In this document: one piece after another, positions 1 to 5,251 of the stretch
Layout: the number at the start of each line of letters is the position of its first letter
How positions within the stretch are numbered: position 1 is the stretch's first letter
Assembly: GCA_903890595.1 (NCBI GenBank)
Contig: CAITBU010000117.1
Span: 1 to 6,164, forward strand
Direction of reading: 5' to 3'
Length of the DNA: 6,164 nt
Origin: an uncultured Holophagaceae bacterium
GTDB lineage: Bacteria; Acidobacteriota; Holophagae; Holophagales; Holophagaceae
Position numbers and translations under genes: made by a program
Notes under the pieces: generated by a model
Databases searched by the model: none
What the model was told of the DNA's origin: nothing
The model's input: the letters and a program-made list of their open reading frames with translations, nothing else

Positions 1-620
1 AAGTGACTCCGATGCACCCCCGGTCGGTAGATGGCCTGGATGGGGATGTGCGCCCAGTGCAGCTTCCAGTCGGCGGCCTTCATGGCGATCTCCATCTCGA
101 TGGCGAAGCCCTGAGAACGCAGGTCCAGCCGGTCGAGGACCCGCTTGCGGATCATCCGGAACCCGCTCTGGCTGTCCTCCCACTCCACGCCGGCGATGCG
201 GCCCAGGGTCCAGCTGCCCAGGGCATTGGTGCGCCAGCGCCGCGGGGGTATGCGGGCCCGGTCCAGACGCCGGGAGCCGATGAGGAAGTCTGCCTCTGGA
301 TGGACCGCGAGGTGGTCCAGGAAGCCCTGCAGGTCTGCCGGGTCGTGCTGCCCGTCCGCGTCCAGGAACAGGTAGTAGTCGAAGGCGTCACCCTGCAGGT
401 GGGCGAGGCCGGCCCGCAGGGCTTGGCCCTTGCCACCGCCCAGGCCGGGCTCCAGCCGCAGCACCTCGGCACCTGCCGCCGCCGCCACCTCCCCCGTGCC
501 ATCGCCGGAGCCGTCATCCACCACCAGCACCCGCTGAAGCCCAAAGGGCCGCAGGCCCTCAAGGACCGGAGTGATGTGGTCCGCCTCGTCGTGAGCGGCT
601 AGGATTGCGGCGATCTTCAC
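1..620 (-). CDS. GT2-family glycosyltransferase, polyprenol-phosphate-sugar synthase-like (3' end cut by window edge)
   Basis: Reading leftward from a GTG at 620, 206 codons are open to the edge of the window. The product has the GT-A fold signature of family 2 transferases: an N-terminal KIAAILAAHDEADHI strand, VVDDGS at residues 33-38 (nucleotide binding), DADGQH at 87-92 (the DxD-type metal site), and DSQSGFR at 149-155 followed by GFAIEMEI. The last two are typical of dolichol/polyprenol-phosphate mannose or glucose synthases. Such enzymes move a sugar from a nucleotide sugar to a lipid or glycan acceptor at the cytoplasmic membrane face. The visible part has no membrane helix. Family members of this compact type run to about 220-250 residues, so perhaps 20-40 residues are missing. 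The GTG overlaps the stop of the upstream M61 gene as GTGA, which implies translational coupling. No strong ribosome binding site precedes it. Family assignment is firm; the substrate is unknown. Confidence 0.9.
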   Translation of the reverse strand, partial: MKIAAILAAHDEADHITPVLEGLRPFGLQRVLVVDDGSGDGTGEVAAAAGAEVLRLEPGLGGGKGQALRAGLAHLQGDAFDYYLFLDADGQHDPADLQGFLDHLAVHPEADFLIGSRRLDRARIPPRRWRTNALGSWTLGRIAGVEWEDSQSGFRMIRKRVLDRLDLRSQGFAIEMEIAMKAADWKLHWAHIPIQAIYRPGVHRSH

Positions 621-2416
621 GGGCGGCCGACCCGCTTGGCGGCAACGGCGGGATAGGGCAAGCCGTAGGAGGACCGGAACGCCGTCCGCTGGGCGGCACC
701 GGCCCGGGGGTCCGCCACCAGACGGTGGGTCCGCTCTGGGCTTTCCGCCACCTGGACCTCGGTCTCGAAGACCCGGCCTCGCTCGGCCGCCAGCACCCGG
801 ACCGTGCCACCGGGGCCCGGCCCCGCCAGGGCCCGCTGGACCTCGGCGGCACTCTCGGTGCGCCAGCCATCCACGGCGAGGATCTCCATACCGAAGCTGA
901 GGCCCGCCACCGCCGCCGGACTACCCGGCAGGACGTTGGCCACGGTGGGGGCATCGCCGGAGCAAACCAGGCCGGTCCAGGCCCGGGCCCGCCGCAGGGC
1001 ATCCGGCCCGGTGCGCTCGTCCTGGGAGAGGCCATCCCACGGGGCACGGGCTTCCACCTCCAGCCCGAAGGCCCGGTGCAAAAGATCAGGATCGAGCTCG
1101 GCACAACCGGAGATCCAGGCCTCCCAGAAGGGGGTGGCAGGCTGACCCGACAGCTCCTCGAAGCCCTGGCGCACCTGGGCGTCAGAGAGGCCGGACTCGC
1201 CGTGGCGCCGCCACAGCAAGGCGAACAGCTCGGCCAGGCCACTACGGCCCTTGCTGCCTTCCCGCAGGGCAGCGTCCATGAGCCAGCCCACCAGCTCCCC
1301 CTTGTCGTAGTAGCTGACGCTGCTGTTGGGGCTGAACTCGTGGGGCTTGTAGAGGCGGATCCAGGCGTCCCAGCTGGACTCCTCGAGGCTCTGCTCCAGG
1401 CGACCTGGACGCTGGGTCTGCTCACTCCAGCAGCGGGCCAGCTCGCGGGAGGTGTGGCTCCAGGGCACCACGCCGGCCCGCAGGACGATGGCGTGCTCCA
1501 TGTAGGACGTGAGGCCCTCGTGGAACCAGAGCATCTTCGTGGGGTTCTCCCGGCTGTAGTCGAAGGGGCCCAGCACGGGGTCGTGGAGGCGCTTGACGTT
1601 CCAGGCGTGGAAGAACTCGTGGGCCACCAGCTGGTAGAGCGCGAAGTAGCCCTCGGGCCGCTCGAAGGCGTGGCTATCCGAGATCAGGCTGGTGCAGTCC
1701 CGGTGCTCCAGGCCCCCTCGCAGCTTCGGCGCAAAGGTGAACAGGAACAGGTAGCGCTGGAAGGGAAAGCCCCCAAAGATGGCCCCGGCAGCCTCCACGA
1801 TGCGGCGGGTGGCTTCCACGATGCGGCCTTCATCCCCGTTGTGCTCGCCGGTGAAGGCCAGCTCGAAGTCCGTACCCCCAGAGGTGAAGCTGCGGGTGCG
1901 GAAGGTACCCAGCTCGAAGGGCGAGTCCACCAGAGTGTCGAAGTCTGCCGCCAGCCAGGTGCCTACCTTTTCCGGCAGGGCCGAGGCCACCTTCCACGTC
2001 GGGGGCCAGCCCTCGAAGCGCACCTCCACGGGCCGATCGAGCTGACCCTCCAGGTACATGAAAGTCGCCGCCGGGATGATCTGGGCATGGCGCGTGTCCA
2101 GGTCGTTGGTGCGGACCGTCAGGTCGTGACCATAGACCCGGTAGCGCACGGTGAGAGGCTTGGTGGACCCCGGCAGGGCCCAACGTTGCTTGTCGAGCTT
2201 CTCCAGCGGGCGCTCCCGGCGGGCCTCCTGGACCCGCACCCGATCCACGAAGCGGGCGTAGTCCCGCACCAGGTAGGAGCCGGGCGTCCAGGCGGGCAGG
2301 GCCAGCACAGCGCCTGCGGCGAGGGCCTCGGCGGGCAGGGTCAGCTCCACCTCAAACAGGTGCTGGGCCAGGTCCAGCGGCCGCAGCACGGCTCGAACGG
2401 GGGCGGGCCCGCGCAT
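617..2416 (-). CDS. M61-family metallopeptidase (glycyl aminopeptidase type) with C-terminal PDZ domain
   Basis: The 599-residue protein shows the full M61 layout. A beta-rich N-terminal domain (about residues 8-175, beginning RAVLRPLDLAQHLFEVEL) precedes the catalytic domain. GGLEH at 234-238 is the family's counterpart of the M1 exopeptidase motif. The zinc site is HEFFH at 266-270 in the context HEFFHAWNVKRL, with E300 in LWFHEGLTSY as the likely third ligand. A PDZ domain lies at about 480-560 (ANVLPGSPAAVAGLSFGMEILAVDG). Characterised relatives remove N-terminal Gly or Ala from peptides; the substrate here is unknown. No signal peptide is seen, so it is probably cytoplasmic. The ATG at 2416 is 5 bp past the TetR stop and only seven residues before the first conserved strand. 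The reading frame stays open upstream through the tetR region, but that extension has no family similarity. The site residues look intact, so the enzyme is probably active. Confidence 0.95.
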   Translation of the reverse strand: MRGPAPVRAVLRPLDLAQHLFEVELTLPAEALAAGAVLALPAWTPGSYLVRDYARFVDRVRVQEARRERPLEKLDKQRWALPGSTKPLTVRYRVYGHDLTVRTNDLDTRHAQIIPAATFMYLEGQLDRPVEVRFEGWPPTWKVASALPEKVGTWLAADFDTLVDSPFELGTFRTRSFTSGGTDFELAFTGEHNGDEGRIVEATRRIVEAAGAIFGGFPFQRYLFLFTFAPKLRGGLEHRDCTSLISDSHAFERPEGYFALYQLVAHEFFHAWNVKRLHDPVLGPFDYSRENPTKMLWFHEGLTSYMEHAIVLRAGVVPWSHTSRELARCWSEQTQRPGRLEQSLEESSWDAWIRLYKPHEFSPNSSVSYYDKGELVGWLMDAALREGSKGRSGLAELFALLWRRHGESGLSDAQVRQGFEELSGQPATPFWEAWISGCAELDPDLLHRAFGLEVEARAPWDGLSQDERTGPDALRRARAWTGLVCSGDAPTVANVLPGSPAAVAGLSFGMEILAVDGWRTESAAEVQRALAGPGPGGTVRVLAAERGRVFETEVQVAESPERTHRLVADPRAGAAQRTAFRSSYGLPYPAVAAKRVGRP

Positions 2417-2421
2417 GGGGC

Positions 2422-3123
2422 TCAGGCCTGCATGCCGCGCAGCCAGCGCTGGGTGACCCACCGGACCTCGTCCGGGGTGATCTGGTACTGGGGGTCGCGC
2501 AGCTTCTCCTCCACCAGCGAGCCCGCCAGGGAGGTAAACAGGAGGACCTCCTTGCGGGCGGCCTCCAGGGGCACCCCGAAGACGTGGTGGATGAAGAGGC
2601 CGAGGGGGCTCAGACCCCGCTCCACCAAGGGCATGAGGTCCCGAAAGTTGGAGTCCGGCGAGGGGACGGCGATGGAACGCAGGATGAAGCCCGTGAACTC
2701 CTGGCTCTCCAGGAGCATGCCGAGATAGGCTCCGGCCAGCTTCAGCGAGGCGGCCTCGGCTTCCGCCTGGTCCTTGATTGGGGCCGCCAGAAAGGGCTCC
2801 ACCATGGCGTGGATGCGCACGGCCATGGCGGTGAGGGAGACCAGGCAGAGCTGCCGGAACAGGCCTTCCTTGCTGCCGAAGTGGTAGTAGAGGGTGGGCT
2901 TCGAGACCCCGGCCTCCTCGGCCACTTCCTTCACCTGCACGCCGTCGTAGCCCTTGGCAGCGAAGTGGCTGAGGGCCGCCAGCAGCAGGCGCGCCTTGAG
3001 GTCGCCCCCCTGCCCCAGCCGCTCCAAGCCCGCGCGGAAGCTGCCATTGGTGCCCACACCCAGGGCCTCGGGGCCGAATACCGGCACCATCTCGCGAAGA
3101 CCGTGGTCTTGGACAGTGGACAT
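2422..3123 (-). CDS. TetR/AcrR-family transcriptional regulator
   Basis: A 233-residue protein with a classic TetR N-terminal DNA-binding domain at about residues 42-91. It reads LKARLLLAALSHFAAKGYDG, then VKEVAEEAGVSKPTLYYHFGSKEGLF, where the TLYYHFGSKEGLF stretch is the recognition-helix signature. The C-terminal half (about 95-233) is all helical and ends in a tryptophan-rich helix (VRWVTQRWLRGM). It is the variable ligand-binding and dimerisation domain, so the inducer cannot be predicted. The N-terminal extension of about 40 residues is longer than usual. The start at 3123 is nevertheless supported by GAGG six bases upstream; an internal ATG (residue 12) has no comparable site. The M61 peptidase gene follows after 5 bp, so the regulator is probably cotranscribed with M61 and GT2 and may control its own operon. 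That regulatory role is an inference from position. Confidence 0.93.
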   Translation of the reverse strand: MSTVQDHGLREMVPVFGPEALGVGTNGSFRAGLERLGQGGDLKARLLLAALSHFAAKGYDGVQVKEVAEEAGVSKPTLYYHFGSKEGLFRQLCLVSLTAMAVRIHAMVEPFLAAPIKDQAEAEAASLKLAGAYLGMLLESQEFTGFILRSIAVPSPDSNFRDLMPLVERGLSPLGLFIHHVFGVPLEAARKEVLLFTSLAGSLVEEKLRDPQYQITPDEVRWVTQRWLRGMQA

Positions 3124-3129
3124 AGGTGG

Positions 3130-3146
3130 CCTCAGGTTTATACCAG
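3130..3146 (-). promoter_or_regulatory. tetR translation start region with RBS and weak candidate operator
   Basis: On the minus strand GAGG (3133-3130) lies six bases before the tetR ATG, a normal Shine-Dalgarno arrangement that decides the start. Just upstream is an imperfect dyad, GGT at 3135-3137 and ACC at 3142-3144 around TTAT, with a C/G pair further out at 3133 and 3146. It overlaps a TATAAA (3142-3137). TetR proteins often autoregulate through short palindromes, but this one is short and imperfect. The TATAAA has no matching -35 at normal spacing and sits too close to the ATG. The RBS is well supported; the operator and promoter are speculative. Confidence 0.35.
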
Positions 3147-3166
3147 GATGCCATGAACCCCGGCCC

Positions 3167-3180
3167 CCCGGGAATCCGGG
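3167..3180 (-). other. Short GC-only hairpin between DUF2520 and tetR genes
   Basis: CCCGG (3167-3171) and CCGGG (3176-3180) form a perfect five-pair G/C stem around a four-base loop. It begins 24 bases past the DUF2520 stop, reading leftward. No U-run follows, so it is not a standard intrinsic terminator. It could weaken read-through into tetR or be incidental in GC-rich DNA. Confidence 0.3.
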
Positions 3181-3203
3181 TCCAGCGGGCTCACGGGAAA
3201 GGC

Positions 3204-3839
3204 TCAGTCCAGGGCTCGGCCCAGGTCCATGAAGATCTGGCGCCAGGGGTCCGGCAGGGCCTGGGCGTCCCGGGCGATGGTGGCGCCGTCCCCCCGGGCG
3301 AAGGGACCCGTGCGTCCAGCGGCCCCGAGCTCCGCGAGGTTGCGGAGGGTGGCCTCAGCCAGTGGCAGCAGGCCCCGCCCGGGCAGAGCCACACCCCGGG
3401 CCCGCAGCAGGGCCTCGGCCCCCAGCCACAGGGTGGCGGCGTGTCCACAGGCCAGCACGGCAGCCGCATGGTAGAGGGGCTTGGCCTCCGGGGCCAGCTC
3501 GAAGGGCAGAAAGCCGAGGCTGGTAAAGGCCGTGCGCAGGGCCTCGGGGACGGGACCAGTGAGCGCCAATGGCGTCCCCGTCCAGTCCCGGGCGTGGCCG
3601 TCGAAGCTGGTGAGGGGATGGGCGCAGGGCACCTTGGGCAGGTGGAGGCTGCCGGACATGTGGATGCAACGCCCCGGGAAATCCACGGCGTGGGCCGGCA
3701 CGGCATCGTCTGGCACCGCCAGCAACACCAGGCCGTCGGGCTTGGCACTGCTCTCCACCAGCGCCACCCGGTCCCCCCAGGCCTCCGCCAGCGCTCGTCC
3801 AGCGCGTCCTCGTCCAAGAATGGTGAATTCAGCAGTCAT
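3204..3839 (-). CDS. Short Rossmann-like / DUF2520 domain protein
   Basis: The 211-residue product opens with a nucleotide-binding strand-loop-helix, FTILGRGRAGRALAEAW, carrying GxGxxG at residues 9-14. It then has LVLLAVPDDAVP (38-48), the family hallmark HPLTSF (74-79), YHAAAVLACGHAATLW (123-138) and TGPFARGD (177-184). These mark the pairing of a Rossmann-like domain with the C-terminal DUF2520 domain. Such proteins resemble NADP-dependent 6-phosphogluconate/ketopantoate-type dehydrogenases; to my knowledge no reaction is firmly established for most of them. Many relatives are about 260-290 residues, so this is a short version, mainly because the Rossmann half is abbreviated. The ATG at 3839 has no Shine-Dalgarno (the bases before it read CCTCCACTA) and lies 10 bp from the heptamer repeat. 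Tandem orientation with tetR, 80 bp downstream, allows but does not prove cotranscription. Confidence 0.88.
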   Translation of the reverse strand: MTAEFTILGRGRAGRALAEAWGDRVALVESSAKPDGLVLLAVPDDAVPAHAVDFPGRCIHMSGSLHLPKVPCAHPLTSFDGHARDWTGTPLALTGPVPEALRTAFTSLGFLPFELAPEAKPLYHAAAVLACGHAATLWLGAEALLRARGVALPGRGLLPLAEATLRNLAELGAAGRTGPFARGDGATIARDAQALPDPWRQIFMDLGRALD

Positions 3840-3848
3840 TAGTGGAGG

Positions 3849-3897
3849 CTATCAGCTATCGGCTGTCGGCTGTCAGCTATCGGCTGTCGGCTATCAG
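3849..3897 (+). repeat. Seven tandem heptamers, consensus CTRTCRG (left arm of inverted repeat)
   Basis: Seven perfectly phased 7 bp units run without a gap: CTATCAG, CTATCGG, CTGTCGG, CTGTCAG, CTATCGG, CTGTCGG, CTATCAG. Variation is confined to two A/G transition positions. Units 1-3 and 4-6 differ at a single base, so there is also a 21 bp higher-order period. The array starts 10 bp from the DUF2520 start codon. Heptanucleotide tandem repeats of this general kind are known in bacteria, for instance the STRR repeats of cyanobacteria. Confidence 0.93.
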
Positions 3898-3909
3898 GTG
3901 ACTGGCTTG

Positions 3910-3937
3910 GGGTGGCTGCAACAACCCGCCGCTACCC
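3910..3937 (+). repeat. Imperfect inner hairpin between the two heptamer arms
   Basis: GGGTGGCTGC (3910-3919) and GCCGCTACCC (3928-3937) are complementary at 8 of 10 positions around an eight-base loop. This stem sits inside the 47 bp spacer between the left and right heptamer arrays, giving a nested fold. The extent is read directly from the sequence; stability is not calculated. Confidence 0.55.
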
Positions 3938-3944
3938 GCATTGG

Positions 3945-3972
3945 CTGACAGCTGATAGCTGATAGCTGAAAG
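3945..3972 (+). repeat. Four inverted heptamers, consensus CTGAYAG (right arm)
   Basis: Four contiguous heptamers, CTGACAG, CTGATAG, CTGATAG and CTGAAAG, are the reverse complements of the left-arm units (the last corresponds to a variant CTTTCAG). Paired with left units 1-4, 24 of 28 positions are complementary. The flanking GG (3847-3848) and CC (3973-3974) extend the stem. Most mismatches are A/G changes that would become G-U or A-C pairs in RNA. The array ends 17 bp before the ATG of the next plus-strand gene. Confidence 0.92.
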
Positions 3973-3989
3973 CCAACCTAAACTAACCC

Positions 3990-4694
3990 ATGCCCCCTTC
4001 CCCTTCTGCCCCCTGGGCCCTGCCGCCGGAGCTGCCGTGGCCGCAGTTCCTGCGCTTGCTGCGGCGGCCGGAGCCGCCGCCGGGGTGGCTGGCGGCAGCG
4101 GCGGACCTGCCGGAGCTGCAGAAGCGGCCCCTGCTGCTGCGCTGGATCGCCCAGCACCCCAAGGCCCCCGCGCACCTGCGGGCCCAGCTTCTGCCCCGCC
4201 TGCCCTGGCGCAGCCTGGCGGCGGTGGCAGCGGACGCAGGGGCCCATCCCCAGGCCCGCCAGCAGGCCACGGAGAAGCTCCAGCATCTCTGGGCCGGCCT
4301 CACCGCAGGGGAGCGGCGCAGCCTCGCCCCCCAGGCACCCCGGCCCCTCTGGCCCCTGATCTGGCGCACCCCCTCCCCGGCCGTACTGGAGGCCTTTCTG
4401 CGGCATCCAAGGCTGGGCCTGGAAGGCCTCCTGGCCCTGCTGCAGCCCCCCCTGCGCCCACCTCAGGCCGAGGCCCTGGCCGGGTCCCCGTGGTTCGGAG
4501 CCACGCCGCTGGCGGAGCAGGTGCTGGTGGCCCTGGACCGCTCCCTGGACCTGCCCGAGTCCGGCCTGGCCCTGGGGCATGGGGCGCCGTGGATCAAGGC
4601 CCTGGAACCCGCAGAGCGAATACGAATCGCCAGCCGGATCACCACCCCTGCCCTGCGGCGCATGGTGCATCCGCGCCGTCTGGAGGCGGAATAA
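3990..4694 (+). CDS. Conserved hypothetical protein with HEAT/LRV-like helical repeats
   Basis: A 234-residue soluble protein, very rich in Leu, Ala, Pro and Arg, with no signal peptide or membrane segment. It can be read as pairs of short helices punctuated by His-Pro or Thr-Pro turns: WIAQHPKAPAHLRAQLLPRL (52-71), WRTPSPAVLEAFLRHPRL (125-142) and ASRITTPALRRMVHPRRL (214-231). This resembles bacterial proteins with degenerate HEAT or leucine-rich-variant repeats, which generally act as binding scaffolds. No catalytic motif is visible and I assign no function. The ATG at 3990 is the first in the frame after the repeat region and has no Shine-Dalgarno (CTAAACTAACCC precedes it); no later ATG lies near the N terminus. 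G+C reaches about 80% in places, and the codon pattern is strongly GC-biased, which supports real coding. It is divergent from DUF2520 across the heptamer structure. Confidence 0.75.
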   Translation: MPPSPSAPWALPPELPWPQFLRLLRRPEPPPGWLAAAADLPELQKRPLLLRWIAQHPKAPAHLRAQLLPRLPWRSLAAVAADAGAHPQARQQATEKLQHLWAGLTAGERRSLAPQAPRPLWPLIWRTPSPAVLEAFLRHPRLGLEGLLALLQPPLRPPQAEALAGSPWFGATPLAEQVLVALDRSLDLPESGLALGHGAPWIKALEPAERIRIASRITTPALRRMVHPRRLEAE

Positions 4695-4729
4695 TCAACG
4701 CCAGGTCACCGCAAAAGAAAAACAAATTA

Positions 4730-4766
4730 ACCACCAAGAGCACAAAGGGCGCAAAGAAAGGCAAAG
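4730..4766 (+). repeat. A-rich nonamer tandem repeat (about four units)
   Basis: Between two plus-strand genes lie ACCACCAAG, AGCACAAAG and GGCGCAAAG (4730-4756, three exact 9 bp steps ending in AAG), then a degenerate AAAGGCAAAG (4757-4766, one base longer). The surrounding stretch 4711-4760 is strikingly A-rich on this strand for such a GC-rich region. From memory, similar CACAAAG-type tandem repeats are scattered between genes in many bacteria and are often mistranslated as Thr-Lys-Ser-Thr-Lys-Gly or His-Lys-Glu-His peptides. The repeat is visible; that comparison is recollection. Confidence 0.75.
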
Positions 4767-4822
4767 GCTGGGATGGGGAAGCTGAGGGAGAACCGTCACA
4801 CTGGGTGCTACGAGGCCTTCAG

Positions 4823-5251
4823 ATGAAGCCAATGACAATTGCAGCGGTGGTAGGGATCCTCCTGGCGGCGGCCCTCTACACCACGGCCACCTTCGCAGAG
4901 CGGCGGGCCCGGGTCTTGAAGCCCAGCCACCTGTGGCTCTTCTGGGCGGGACTGGTCGTGGACACCATCGCCACCACCCTCATGGCCATCATCGCAGGCG
5001 GCTATCACGCCAACATCCACGGTGTCCTGGGAGTCGGGGCAATCTTCGTCATGCTGGGCCACACGACCTGGGCCACCGCTGTGCTGACCTTGAAGAAGGA
5101 CAAGCTCATGCACCAGTTCCACACCTTCAGTACGGCCGTATGGGCCCTGTGGATGATCACGCTGGTGAGTGGCTTCGCACTGGCGCTGCCACGGATGGCG
5201 GCGAGGACCAGGGCGAATCAGCAGACCCAGACCTTGCTCCGCTCAAACTGA
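4823..5251 (+). CDS. TIGR03987/HsmA-family four-helix membrane protein
   Basis: The 142-residue protein has four predicted membrane helices at about residues 4-24, 36-57, 65-89 and 103-122. Conserved-looking features are LKPSHLWLFWAGLVVDTIATTLM, YHANIHGVLG, MLGHTTWATAVL and the loop KLMHQFHTFS. Histidines at 36, 62, 66, 80, 97 and 100 lie at or near membrane boundaries. This pattern matches the TIGR03987 family, which includes HsmA, a heme-binding membrane protein of Clostridioides difficile linked to heme and oxidative stress (from memory). Heme binding here is an inference from family and histidines. The ATG at 4823 has GAGG seven bases upstream (4812-4815); a second ATG at 4832 is less well spaced. 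The frame is open far upstream through the preceding gene, but that extension is a shadow. Its 3' end overlaps the convergent VOC gene by 9 bp. No adjacent regulator like HsmR is present. Confidence 0.85.
   Translation: MKPMTIAAVVGILLAAALYTTATFAERRARVLKPSHLWLFWAGLVVDTIATTLMAIIAGGYHANIHGVLGVGAIFVMLGHTTWATAVLTLKKDKLMHQFHTFSTAVWALWMITLVSGFALALPRMAARTRANQQTQTLLRSN

Noticed and set aside
145..562. Alternative open frames over the GT2 gene on both strands
   Set aside because: They are Arg/Ser/Ala/Gly-rich shadows. The frame starting at 620 carries the coherent GT2 motifs.
605..2728. Long plus-strand open frame (about 707 codons) antisense to M61 and tetR
   Set aside because: It mirrors the minus-strand codons of genes with clear family motifs. 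Its translation is low-complexity Gly/Pro/His/Arg-rich with no recognisable domain, as expected from antisense of GC-rich coding DNA.
3137..3142. TATAAA as a -10 promoter box for tetR
   Set aside because: It has no recognisable -35 at 16-18 bp (the position is GC-only), and transcription would begin inside the Shine-Dalgarno sequence.
2417..3154. N-terminal extension of M61 through the tetR region
   Set aside because: The frame is open, but the extension is an out-of-frame reading of tetR. The conserved M61 N-terminal strand begins seven residues after the ATG at 2416.
3481..3948. Plus-strand open frame through the heptamer array giving a QLSAV-type periodic peptide
   Set aside because: It is antisense to DUF2520, and the periodic part is only the translation of the 7 bp repeat. 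There is no independent coding evidence.
3849..3972. CRISPR array
   Set aside because: The units are 7 bp, contiguous and without spacers, and the second group is inverted. No cas genes are present.
4037..4822. Fusion of the preceding region to the HsmA-like protein
   Set aside because: The frame is open, but it runs out of frame through the helical-repeat gene and the nonamer repeat, giving Ala/Pro/Gly-rich sequence. A good SD precedes the ATG at 4823.
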